From Pisaster brevispinus (lineage: Eukaryota > Echinodermata > Asteroidea > Forcipulatida > Asteriidae): a stretch of DNA of 64,000 nt. The translations under genes and the position numbers were made by a program. Below are positions 54,560 to 64,000 of the stretch, one piece after another; positions within the stretch are counted from its first letter, which is position 1; each line of letters starts with the position of its first letter. The stretch spans positions 18,262,758-18,326,757 of the forward strand of contig JAMKCF010000001.1 in NCBI GenBank assembly GCA_023634235.1, read 5' to 3'. The notes under the pieces were generated by a model that saw only the letters and a list, made by a program, of their open reading frames with translations, had not been told where the DNA came from and did not search any database.

Positions 54560-55337
54560 TAGAACAGCGAAGCTGCCATGGCGAGCTGCCGATCGCCAGA
54601 TAGAAGACCAATGACTAATTGCAATAAGGAGTTATGACCATTTAAGTTTTTTATTGTTTGAGCTCATTCAACTGGAACAGTGATAAACTCTTGAGTTTTA
54701 TCTTTTCATATGAATCTACGTGTAAGAAGCAATATTTGATTCAAGTTTCAAGTAAGTACATCATTGCAACAAGGAGTTATGGCCATTTAAGGTTGTCATT
54801 GTTTTAGCTCATACAACTGGAACCAGTGATAAACTCTTTGAGCTTTATCTTTTCATATGAATCTACATGTAAGAAGCAATATTTGATTCAAGTTTCAAGT
54901 CAGTACATCATTGCAATAAGGAGTTATGACATTTAAATTTTTAATTGTTTTAGCTCATTTAACTGGAACCGATTTTATGCTCAGTCAAAGTTACAACTTA
55001 ACTTAGTTCAAAACTTTAAAATTTTAGTTTGAGTTTGGTTCTTTAATATCCAGAGGTCAATAATTGAGCCTGAAAAAAAAAACTTTAACATTTTTTTTAT
55101 TCCAAAAACTTCAACATTATTGGAAAAAATAGTTGAAAATTACAAAAAAAATGACTGGCAATTATATATAACAATCTCACTTGGGCTTGTACATACCATA
55201 AAACAACTCAACTCAAAGACTGATACTTAAAACAAAAACTTTAACATTTCCACTGAACGCGGACGGCCGGACGGACGGACGGACAGACCGGACGGAAATT
55301 GTCATAACATAGGCTCACTCTGCTTCGCAGCTCGCCA
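54560..55337. mobile_element. Non-autonomous repeat element with internal 145-147-bp direct repeats
   Basis: The ends carry related inverted sequence: GCGAAGCTGCCATGGCGAGC (from 54567) on the left, and the complement of GGCGAGCTGCGAAGCAGAGT on the right (to about 55336). Two full and one partial copy of a unit containing AGGAGTTATG(A/G)CCATTTAAG start at about 54628, 54773 and 54919 (period 145-147 bp). A GGAC-type microsatellite (GGCCGGACGGACGGACGG) lies at 55261-55285, just inside the right end. No ORF was seen. I take it as a MITE-like or repeat-array element of unknown family. Confidence 0.5.
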
Positions 55338-55460
55338 AAAATAAGATATGGGACACAGAAACTTGTTTAGGAAACCATAATGTAAATATTATTCGATTGG
55401 GGGTGGGGAAAGGTGGGCATATCCAGGACTTACTACATGTAAAGCTGGGTACGCTGAAGT

Positions 55461-55707
55461 TCATAAATTATTACTTGCCAAGGGAAATACAAAGGAGGTG
55501 TAAGGTTGAAAAATGGCTATCCCTTGATATGTAAGAGGATACATGCTGCAAGTAGTGAAGAACACTTTCAAGTGATCTACCAACTTGTTGATGCAAGTGG
55601 GCAGGAAGTTCAGTGCTACTTGCAACATCTCACTTGTATCTTCAAGTGTCCTCAATGAACTACCAGAGAGTTGTCTTGGGGTTGTGAGGTCATGATGATC
55701 TGTGAAT
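55461..55707 (-). CDS. Possible exon, unknown protein
   Basis: A strong acceptor on the minus strand (pyrimidine-rich TTTGTATATTTGGTTTTCAG ending at 55708) precedes an open frame of about 80 codons: FTDHHDLTTPRQLSGSSLRT, then EMLQVALNFLPTCINKLVDH. It could be an N-terminal or 5' exon of the integrase-core gene 1.5 kb downstream on the same strand. That link is inferred only from position and strand. The sequence is not recognised. Confidence 0.25.
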
Positions 55708-55718
55708 CTGAAAACCAA

Positions 55719-56207
55719 ATATACAAAAGAAAAAATACAAATCTTAAAAGCAAACGTTTTTCATCCTGTTATTGGCGCTTGTACGCCGTTGTGTTGGATG
55801 TGTAAGGAAATAAATTTCAAATCCTTTATATGATTATTATGTTTAAATAATTATACTTTTTAATTTTAGTGATCGGATGCTGGTAAAATCTAAGAACGAT
55901 GCTTACCTCTCAAAATTTCGAAGCAAACATGAAACACGATGAAAAAAAGATAACAGGGTAGGATTTGCAGCCCGTTCAACTCTATTTGGTAGTGGGGCGA
56001 TAAAAGGCGTCGAAAAAGTCACCAAGAATAGTGCAAGTATCAGTAACTTCATGGTTTGTAATTGTAGATCATTGAAGTTTCAAAACAACTGAGACAATAC
56101 GGGTGATTAACGTTATAATAAACTGATCAACTATTCGCATGTCATGCATGTGACATAATAGAAGCCACACCGGCGCATTAGCGCCCTCTTTAGACGGTGT
56201 ACGAATA
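55719..56207. other. Non-coding
   Basis: AT-rich sequence; no gene, RNA or repeat structure was recognised. Confidence 0.4.
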
Positions 56208-56429
56208 ACCATGTTTATTGACAAACTGTTTATCGAAAAACAGTGTTTATCAGTCGATAAACAGAGTTTTTCGATAAACAGTGTTTATCAGTCGATAAAC
56301 AGAGTTTTTCGATTAACAGTGTTTATCAACTGATAAACACTGTTTATCGAATTATTGGGCATTTGGCGTCGGCGTAAAACTGTGTTTATCGACCGATAAA
56401 CACTGTTTTTCGATAAACCGTGTTTATCA

Positions 56430-57347
56430 GACCGCGTTCCCACTGGATCCACAATTACGAGATCCTGACCCCGCAAAAGGATTAGTCGCAGACGTGAATC
56501 GCGGTCGCGTTCCCACTAGAGTATGATCGCGCATTGATCTCCCTTTTGGGAACGGAAGTGGATTCAAAGTTCACCAACGCAGGTCGACCAAGTGGGCAGT
56601 GCGCAGGCGCAACGTATCTATGGCGACCACACAGTGTGAGGTGGCTCCTCTACTACGCCACTTTCGCCCATCTTCCTCACAATTACCTGAAATACTGTGC
56701 TATTTCTCACGGTGCCGTCCAGTTTGTTTTGAATTTCTTGACTGGCCCAGATGTCTAAAAAAGTTCCCAGCTCCTCGTCCGACCATAGTTTGTCACGCTT
56801 CTCATCTTTTTGGGAGGTTTTTTTTGACGAATTTATGGGACGTTTTTTGCTGGGCGCTGCCATCTTTAAAGAACGTGCACGTATGAATACAATGCATCCA
56901 AAATTAAAGCGTGGGTTTGGGCTTAGTGTGGATGCGTTGTACAGAACGTGTAGTTGGTATCGTCACGTGACGTCAATACTGCTTTATGCTTTACTTGCAA
57001 TTCATGTCACCAAATGCGTGGTGCTTGCTGGGAATAGAAGAAAAAAGAACACCATTTTCGCGCCATTCGGGCCTACCAAACCGGATGTTCGCCCTCAAAT
57101 TGCGGGGTCTGATCGCCCTTTGCGTTCCCACTAGACTTTTGATCGCCCATTAATCCACAAGGGCGATCAGATCCCGCTTTAATCCTACTCCCGAGGTGGA
57201 TCAAATTTGCGGGGTCTGATCCTGATCGCCCTCGCGTTCCCACTCACGCTTGATCGCCCTTTGATCGCCCTTTTCGAGAAATTGCGGGGTCTGATCGCCC
57301 TTTTCTCGAATTGCGCGATCAATGCGGGGTCCAGTGGGAACGGGGCC
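56430..57347. mobile_element. 918-bp PIF/Harbinger-like element with TCA target duplication
   Basis: The left end GACCGCGTTCCCACTGGATC and the right end (complement GGCCCCGTTCCCACTGGACC) form imperfect terminal inverted repeats of about 20 bp. TCA stands on both sides (56427-56429 and 57348-57350), a 3-bp duplication as made by PIF/Harbinger transposases. The terminal motif GCGTTCCCACT recurs internally at about 56508, 57123 and 57233, and GCGGGGTCTGATC recurs near 57101, 57209 and 57284: dense subterminal repeats that may bind a transposase complex. It carries a Myb/SANT-like fragment but no transposase. Confidence 0.65.
56618..56863 (-). pseudogene. Myb/SANT-like DNA-binding domain fragment inside the Harbinger-like element
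   Basis: The predicted protein has a basic N-terminus (MAAPSKKRPINSSKK), then KLWSDEELGTFLDIWASQEI and QNKLDGTVRNSTVFQVIVRK. This matches the first two helices of the MSANTD/trihelix-type domain (W.dEEv..LldiW.de.iq..ldg..RN..vf..ia). After KMGESG the similarity ends, so the last helix, with its usual W..C..K.KNLK pattern, is missing and the frame stops 13 residues later. Harbinger elements encode such proteins to guide the transposase to the termini. Here it is a truncated remnant or a captured first exon. Confidence 0.55.
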
Positions 57348-57565
57348 TCAGTTGATAAACAGTGTTTATCTCGATAAACTCTGTTTATCGGCGAAAAACA
57401 GTGTTTATCGAGATAAACTATGTTTATCAAGTGATAAACATAGTTATTCTCGATAAACAGTGTTTATCGGTCGAAAAACATTGTTTATCGGCGATAAACA
57501 GTGTTTATCGGCGATAAACAGTGTTTATCGGCGATAAACAGTGTTTATCGAATTATTGGGCATAT

Positions 57566-58061
57566 GGCTTGCCATAAACGCTCCCATGCATGTGTGCTTT
57601 AAATACCCAAGTACTTTGTATATGTCTGCAGAGAGATGTATATACAAATGTTCCGCCAGTAAATTGAATCAAACGCTTAGTCAAACATCTAACCAAAATT
57701 CTAAATTCAAATGCAAACTTTCCCTTATTTTATTATTGTTGTACCTTAACTCTTGTTATATTGAATTTATTATTATTAACATAAAAGGGAACATCACTGC
57801 TAAGATATCATTTATCGTTATTAACATTTCCACGATTTCTTCAAATAATTCTGTAAATCACATCACTGGCCTATTGCTATTAAACAATGCATTTCCCATG
57901 GATTTTATTGTACTATAAAATTTTAAAGCTGAAATGTCTCTATTTATGTCTCAAAAGGCTTACTCCGTACTAGCTGCAAAAGCTTTGCTGACTGATCTAA
58001 ATACGTACATTTTCGGTAAACTTTAACTGTCATGGGATCTAACAAAACCCAAGACTCATGC
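57566..58061. other. AT-rich non-coding
   Basis: A plus-strand frame at 57541-57918 is open, but its composition (Ile/Asn/Ser/Leu) is what AT-rich DNA gives by chance, and it starts inside the palindrome array. No gene was recognised. Confidence 0.4.
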
Positions 58062-59867
58062 CTACATTAACTCTTTGCAATCTCTAGCAAGATGCCCCCT
58101 CTTTTGACATCTGTAGGACGGCCCTCGGGATCTGGCACCCCGTGAAACCATGGGAAAGGGTTGGCGAAGCTGCTGACTACCATACCCCCAACCTGAGCGA
58201 AAGCCCTGGCGGAACGGTCCTTGTGGGACTGCCGGTGCTTTCGCTCTATTTCTGTTTACCTCAGAAGGTGGCGAACCTAAATCCAAATGTTTACGTGCGA
58301 ATCGAAGGCGCTTGTCTAAATCTTCCCCTGTGATTGATTTATAAATATACATAGCCACCCCTTCGGTCTTGGCCTCAACATGCTTAGTACATTCTGTCAG
58401 GAGATTTGCATAGAGCTGTTTTTCCTTTATATCTTCCGCCGTCAGCGGCACGAATTCCTCAACATACTTCCGCAGCAAGGACATGGCATAGGCCACATTG
58501 CGGTCATACCCAGTCTCAGTGCAGGCCTTCAGAAGCTCCAACCTCCTTGGCCTGTGCACCTCCAGAGCAGACTTGGCCTGTATCGGGGGCCGATTTCACT
58601 AAAGCGTTTTGATCATCGCAAACGCCGAAATCGATCGCTAAATCCCAAATCATCGCAACTTAGCGATGGATTTTGGAGAACGATTTCACTAAAACTTTGC
58701 GACAAACTTACTCATCGCATAACAATTATTAGCGATGACAATCTTGCGATGACTCGTTAGTGGCCGCAAAGTGTAAGTTCATTGCAAATTATGATAGATT
58801 GCGCCATTTTGTGCTTAGATTTTATTAGCGGTGTACGTCTCGACGTAGTATAGTTTGTTCGTGAATTAAATGGTAAAATGGCGTTACGTTTACTCTTCGT
58901 GGTCTTTTACTGGGAGACTCGGGATACACACAACGCAGTTGGCCGATGACACCTTTCAGCTTGAATGTGGTTGTTGCCGAAAGAGCTTAAAATCGGTAAA
59001 AAAAAAGGAGATCGTCATCTATTGGGTTCAGTTATTTTAGCCAGCAATTTGGCCTAAAGTTAATGTAGGCCTCATAGCATCCACAATTTTTCCTTTCCGA
59101 TTTTATACCATGTACACATTTTCGATGACAACACTTTGACGAAATTTTCGGGCATCTATAAAAAAAGAAACAAATCTTTTTTTGCCAATTAGGCCTAATA
59201 GTGATTAGGCCCTATGCCTTCGGGAAAGTATTAAAGAAAAAAAAATTCCCCTTTAGACGTTCGTATATGTGCTGAAGCTTACATAAAGGGTGTCAGACAT
59301 TAATTACCAAAAACCAAAATCGTTATTCTCATTTTGTCAATTTTCATCCACCTCAACGTTACAATTATTATTTACAAGATTTTATAAAAGTAATTATACT
59401 AGGGGGGGGGGAGGCTATAGGCCTACAAATGAAACATGTTGAATTTGATTTCATGTACACCTTTTTTTAAGTGAATGCCTAGAATTTAAGCATTAATTTG
59501 GTCCTTTTGTTGTTACTTTTGATGCACCAGCATGACAACCTTTACATTTAAACTGCAATATATGCCGTTCGTTTTTAATCGAACCGCAGCCTGCAACAAT
59601 ATTTTGACATGTACGACGCCCACATGCGAAGACCGACGGTTTTCTTGAGGTTTGTGTCAAAGGTCACTACTTTTAGCCTCGTACAAAACGTTAAGTTTCC
59701 TTGTCATGTCATCGCAACTGCGATGACTTTAATGAAACCCAAAATCACCGACGTCGCAAGTGCGATGGATTTGGGGTTTGCGATCTCATCGCAAGCGTGA
59801 TAGCGATGATCGCAAATGGTGACTTTAGTGAAATCGGCCCATGTATCACCAAACCATTAGTTAGGTA
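58062..59867 (-). pseudogene. Retroelement gag-like fragment with zinc knuckle, split by a DNA transposon
   Basis: The part 58584-58062 encodes a helical domain (RRLELLKACTETGYDRNVAY, LLRKYVEEFVPLTAEDIKEK), an Arg/Gly/Gln-rich linker, and a C-terminal YRCQKRGHLARDC. This is a CCHC zinc knuckle in which the first Cys is replaced by Ser. It ends in a stop at 58062. Upstream, a DNA transposon (58585-59841) interrupts the frame. Joining the flanks through one TGTATC copy restores continuous coding (LVIQAKSALEV), which extends to 59867 before an in-frame stop. No protease, reverse transcriptase or integrase follows downstream. The family (DIRS, Ty3-like or other) could not be decided. Confidence 0.5.
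58585..59841. mobile_element. 1.26-kb non-autonomous DNA transposon, termini GGGCCGATTTCACTAAAG
   Basis: The left terminus GGGGGCCGATTTCACTAAAG (58585-58604) and the right terminus CTTTAGTGAAATCGGCCC (59823-59840) are inverted. TGTATC flanks both sides (58579-58584 and 59842-59847), and one further base outward also matches (8 bp with one mismatch), suggesting a 6-8-bp target duplication. Subterminal GCGATGA / TCATCGC motifs are abundant at both ends. No coding sequence is seen. The superfamily is undecided. Confidence 0.7.
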
Positions 59868-59925
59868 CTAAAATGAATCACCCGGGGTTTTTTTTTTTGT
59901 TTTTTTTTCCTTCTCTCTCTCTCTC

Positions 59926-60780
59926 ACCTGAACAACCTTGAGCCTTGCAATGCTCTGCAGGTTTGTCATCAAACACTCTTTTAGTTTACGAATTCCCTAA
60001 GAATTGAACGACCTTCAGCCCCAAAACGCTCTTCAGGTATACCAACAAACATTTATTGCTTCCTTTGCAAATTGTTCTATCTCTAAACGTTGTTGTTTGT
60101 TTTTTTTTGTTTTTTCCCTCCCAATGCTTTTCCGGTTTGAGAAAATTATAGCGTTAAACATTTAATTGCCTCGCAAATACTCCTGTCTTCCAAAACATCT
60201 TTCATTTGGACCCCTTGGGCCTTCGCTCAACAGGTGTAACTTTAATGTTTTCAGTATGAGGCAACCCTGAGCCTTTCCAATGCTCAGCGGGTAGCATTAA
60301 CCATTGTCTTTTAATATCCTTTGCAAAAAAATAAATAAATAAAAATAATAATAATAATAATAATAACAATAATTTTTGTATGAGAGAACCTTGAGCCTTT
60401 CCGATGTCCTTGGCGAATTATTCCAAAACTCTTTCATGCAAGCAACCTTGAGCTCTTCGCTCGGCAGGTATAACTTAAACCATTTCAGTATGAGAAAGCC
60501 TTGAGCCTTTCCAACGCTCGGCAGGTACCACATTAACCATTGTCATTTAAATGTCCTTGGCAAATTATTCCAACACTCTTTCATTCAAGCAACCTTGAGC
60601 CCTTCGCTCGGCAGGTATAACTTAAATCATTTCAGTATGAGAAAACCTTGAGCCTTTCCAACGCTCGGCAGGTATAACATTAAACCTTGTCTTTTTAATG
60701 TACTTGGCAAATTAATCAAACATTCTTTCATTTGAGCAACCTTGAGCCCTACGCTCATCAGGTATTCAAAAGACGTCAGC
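59926..60780. repeat. 147-bp tandem repeat built of about 73-bp half units
   Basis: Units beginning AGCAACCTTGAGC(T/C)CTTCGCTCGGCAGG start at 60441, 60588 and 60735 (period 147). Each contains a second, diverged half starting GAGAAA.CCTTGAGCCTTTCC. More diverged half units extend upstream to about 59926. A TAA-type microsatellite (60340-60373) lies within one copy. Confidence 0.75.
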
Positions 60781-62010
60781 CATGTAGACGGACGTGTCAA
60801 AAATCAATGCTCCAGGGACCGTCACAGTTGACCAGTAAATTCTCCATAAATCTCATGAAAATATAAGACTTCAGTATTTTTGTGCCACTGGCTTTACATC
60901 GAGCCTCTTGATAGTAGTTATTTACCTGTGGTTATGCCGAAAAAGGAAAGAAAAACTCAGTCATCCTCGACCAGATCAGACGACTCGGTCAACCAGCCAC
61001 ATGACGCCACTGACCAATCGCCTGGCACTGTAGGCAGGTCACACAAATTTTGATAATCTGGATAAATCATTTCAAATAGGTCTCAAATTGAAGAGATTAA
61101 TGAAAGAAACACAAACCTGTAAACAAAATTGAAATCGGACCTATCATTTTTGAGTTACGGCAAATTATAGAGGTCAAATTTGATCAGCAGTTTCAGCCAT
61201 GTGGGTAAAAAAGGAGGAAATTTGACTAATTTACATTTTAACTGTTCTTTTTTAATACCAATTAGTAGATCTGATCAGTCAAGTTTTGAATTTTACCAAC
61301 ATTTTGGCAGGGAACTTGAAAAAAAAAAAAAATGCCCAATTAAGTATTAATTTGGGCATAGGGCTCGTTAAATATGGTCCATCATGCTACGGTCCTATGA
61401 CGGGACAAGATGGATTTCATGAAAAATGACCAAGTCCAGCTAATTAATATGCATAAATGCTCTAACTTGAGAATGGTTCATCTGACAAGCCTGAATTTTG
61501 GCATAAATATTGTTTGTACTAAAAGCTTTGTTTCTGTAAAATATGGGGAAGAAAAAAATTATTTGCTAGTTTGCATATTTAATTACAATTTTTTGGTTTT
61601 TCGCCTCATTATGTATGCGTAATTGCTCTTTCTCAACAGTTAGGAAAGATTATTTTCTGAAAGCTATTGTTTGAGGTATTTGTGAATAGAAATGAGCGTT
61701 CCTTTGCTATACATGAATCAGATAATGTTCTAATTAGCATAATTACTGTATTTAAACAGTTCTGTTTTGCTCAATACGTACATGATTGTATATGTACTTG
61801 TAACTGGTTTCATTTTAATAATAATTTGCATATTAATACATCTGCATATATATATTAAATGCAATGAATATGCCACCATGTTTAAGCTCATTTAATTTTC
61901 TTGTTTTCTTTTTAGGTAGAAATAAATTTAACAAAAAATTGGGGGAACAAAAGCTGCGTGTGATATATCTGAATGATGGTTGATTTACGTACACATGTGA
62001 TCATTCATGG
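60781..62010. other. AT-rich non-coding with one short basic ORF
   Basis: The only item of note is a 39-codon frame at 60934-61053 (plus strand) starting MPKKERKTQSSSTRSDDSVN. It resembles a basic, Ser/Thr-rich N-terminus, but it has no domain and no visible continuation. The remainder is AT-rich and not recognised. Confidence 0.35.
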
Positions 62011-63981
62011 TTACATAAGATCCAGCATGCCTTCGTCCCATTTCTTTTCAAGGGGATAGGACAAAAGTTCTTCAAATGGGGGGTCATACATTATTACATA
62101 GAAAGTTTTAACACCAATAAATTTCCTGTCGCCTCTTTCTACGAGCTTCTCGATGTCGTCCTCACTGGCTCTCCTCAAGACTGTGCCTTTTGCAATGAAT
62201 AAACCCCCCAGTCTCTGAATCCAAGAACATGTGCCTGATCCTCTTTGAAATAATTCTATCTCCTGGAAAAGGGCCCCTTCGTCGTTTTTTGGATGGTGAA
62301 ACCTTTGCCAATGGTTAATCTTTAAGTTGTTTTATTTTTGTTCTCTTTGTCAATTTCTGGAGATGATTGTGATGATGTTCCTGGCTGCTCCTGGTCATAT
62401 GCGGTCACTACTTGTGTTATTATTGATCGGAGGTGTTTTTCTAGCTGCTCAAGGGACAATTTCTGGCCTTTCGTAGTTAAATAAAATAGATCTTTAGAGA
62501 TGCCACCTTTGCTACAAGTCTTCCAATGTTTGATTTGGGAAATTAGGGCTAGTTCCAGTTCTTTGTCTTCATTTCTTCTTTTATTTTATCTACATCTTCT
62601 TGGGAGTTGCATAGCAGTTTACATATTTTCAGGGCATTTGCTGTGTTTTCAGTTGCCTGCTTGGTTAGTGCCCGCTGCCTTGCTTCTTTCTTCTCTTTAT
62701 TGACCCTCGACTTCTCTACAACTATCTTTTTTATATTCTCACTTTTCCGTTGGTATAGTTTAACCTGGCAACGAGGCACCTGTTTGGTCCTAACATTGCT
62801 ACAGTTTACTGTCACAGATGTTTGGACGGCGTAATTGATAGGTTAATAGGGTTTGTTATGCCTTTTCTCAATGATTTCTTTAGCTAATTGTGTTGCTTAC
62901 ATGTCAAGGAATACCTTCAAGCCCATTGAACCGGTAAACCATAGAGCAAGGATCAGAAACAACAACCATGCCTTGTCACTAAGCGGTGACTCACTCACAC
63001 CACGCCCACACAGAGCTAGGATTTTGTGCATGCAATGGGAAATATTTTTTTCCACCACCCCTCCTGACCAAATTGACGACCCCTGTTGATTGACACCCCT
63101 TCTAAAACGTGTGTAATGGTACACTGTAGGATATCATGGAGTATCACGGGGTTGGGATCTACCATTTTGTAATGGTTATGTTTTTCTTTATATGTGCCAC
63201 AGCTCTGTGATAACATGCCTCATTGCAAGGTTAAGAAATGAAGCCCGTTGCTTTCGTGCATTGTTAATGAATTCTGATTTCTTGTCAGGGTCCATTTCAT
63301 CAAGGTACGATCTTGTCTTGTTCAGACTCCATAGCAAAATGCCCTCAAATGCAACATTGTTAGCAGAGAGCATTTTCCTCCGCAGATGGTCCAGACCAGC
63401 AAAGACCCGTTCCGCAGCAAGATTGTCTTTAGGGATCGATCCTGTCTGCAGTCGTAGTTCTTCTGAAGCATTGGTGAATGATGTTCAACTTGACGGCTGA
63501 TGCAAACTACAAAATTGTGGAGTATGATAGAAAGTGCCTGTTTTGTGAGATGTTCAATGGTTGCCGTGGTGGGTGCATAGAGTGTATAATGAAGTTGGTC
63601 CTTTGAAGGTGGGATATCTGTGAACAACACACAACTATCATTTACCAGGGGAGATGGATCCATCAGTCGGGTGTAATACTTGTCCGTATCCATGATGTGG
63701 ATATCACTTTCCACCATTTTCATTAGCGATGTGGTTATGTGTTGGGAAATTATTCCCATTGCTCGGATGCCTGCAAGGATGATGTCATCTTGCAAGTCAA
63801 GTTTCAAACATTTAATGTACAGGTTTTCTTCTCGTTTTGTGTCGAGCGAGGTGCACAGTGTGTGGAAAATGTCGATGTGATGATAAACGGCGGCAGAGTT
63901 GTGAAAAGGTATATTAAACCTATTACCCCTGTATGCTACCAAATGAGATGTTGGTGTAATTGCTTTGAACTCTTCCACCAT
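62011..63981 (-). pseudogene. Degenerate multi-segment protein of uncharacterised family with coiled coil and possible Tudor-like end
   Basis: The gene runs from beyond the window edge. Segment 1 (63981-63480): VEEFKAITPTSHLVAYRGNR, ESDIHIMDTDKYYTRLM, ending SRQVEHH. Near 63480 the frame changes to EELRLQTGSIPKDNLAAERV, then RRKMLSANNVAFEGILLWSL and NKTRSYLDEM (to 63188). A stretch of about 370 bp without similarity follows (intron or insertion). Segment 3 (62815-62555) is Lys/Glu-rich and probably coiled coil (KKIVVEKSRVNKEKKEARQR, then SQEDVDKIKEEMK). After another shift, ISQIKHWKTCSKGG continues to 62323. A last part, 62300-62011, reads GDRIISKRIRHMFLDSETG, shifts frame, then FIAKGTVLRRASEDDIEKL and LSYPLEKKWDEGMLDLM. 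This is a pattern like Tudor/chromatin-reader ends. The order resembles an uncharacterised, repeated invertebrate protein family known to me only from memory. At least three frameshifts make this copy non-functional as written. Confidence 0.45.
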
Positions 63982-64000
63982 GCCAGACTGTTCATCACAG

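Larger units (their letters stand above)
56208..57565. repeat. Array of short palindromes (GATAAACAGTGTTTATC type), split by an insertion
   Basis: The left block (56208-56429) and right block (57348-57565) consist of about 17-22-bp units, each a near-palindrome such as CGATAAACAGTGTTTATCG. Variants include AGAGTTTTTCG and a longer spacer (CGAATTATTGGGCAT, at 56348 and 57549, same orientation). Removing the inserted element 56430-57347 joins the blocks into an uninterrupted unit (GTTTATCA + GTTGATAAAC), so they were one array. Confidence 0.75.

Noticed and set aside
57541..57918. Plus-strand ORF of 125 codons
   Set aside because: It starts inside the palindrome array and its composition is that of AT-rich DNA; no recognisable domain.
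58142..58760. Plus-strand ORFs opposite the gag-like frame
   Set aside because: Antisense shadows; the minus strand has the zinc knuckle and the coherent helical domain.
63192..63880. Plus-strand ORFs at the right edge
   Set aside because: Antisense to the minus-strand multi-segment gene; no recognisable motif.

Overview
The window is eukaryotic nuclear DNA from an animal. It has spliced genes with GT-AG introns, MADF, HECT-like and integrase-core gene families, PIF/Harbinger-type DNA transposons, a LINE, and very large satellite arrays. The gene and repeat families and the style of the intergenic DNA suggest a marine invertebrate, perhaps a deuterostome such as an echinoderm, hemichordate or amphioxus. 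That placement is an inference, and no diagnostic gene fixes the species. No prokaryotic operon, CRISPR array, tRNA or rRNA gene was recognised.

Layout. 0-3.1 kb: a broken two-exon MADF-domain gene on the minus strand, with the C-terminal end of a Harbinger (DDE_Tnp_4) transposase in antisense inside its intron. 3.3-6.9 kb: a dead LINE (jockey/CR1/L2-like). Its endonuclease is split by an insertion and its reverse transcriptase has lost the catalytic core. 7.0-44.0 kb: about 37 kb of tandem 41-bp satellite (roughly 900 monomers), organised into higher-order repeats of about 1.96-2.0 kb and 3,721 bp plus a 6,356-bp duplication. At about 44.02 kb the satellite switches to the opposite orientation and runs to 46.2 kb, interrupted by a 528-bp insertion. 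47.27-48.7 kb: consecutive long simple repeats, (GGCT)121, then TTTG/CCTTG tracts, (GGGGTC)44, (GGTTTC)57 and GGTTTT.

49.2-50.5 kb: the last two exons of a HECT-like (G2E3-like) ubiquitin-ligase gene. 52.3-54.0 kb: a minus-strand gene with an rve-type integrase core, a conserved DDE triad and a clean GT-AG intron. 54.6-55.3 kb: a non-autonomous repeat element. 56.2-57.6 kb: an array of short palindromes interrupted by a 918-bp Harbinger-like element, flanked by TCA, that carries a Myb/SANT-like fragment. 58.1-59.9 kb: a gag-like retroelement fragment split by a 1.26-kb DNA transposon. 59.9-60.8 kb: a 147-bp tandem repeat. 62.0-64.0 kb: a degenerate minus-strand gene with a coiled-coil and a possible Tudor-like end.

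Almost every coding region shows single-base frameshifts at otherwise well-conserved places. They are either pseudogenes and transposon relics, or the assembly carries uncorrected indels. No new functional system can be demonstrated. The most unusual structure is the 41-bp satellite: its consensus has no stop codon in any of the three forward frames, so all frames are rotations of one circular 41-residue peptide. This most likely has no coding meaning.
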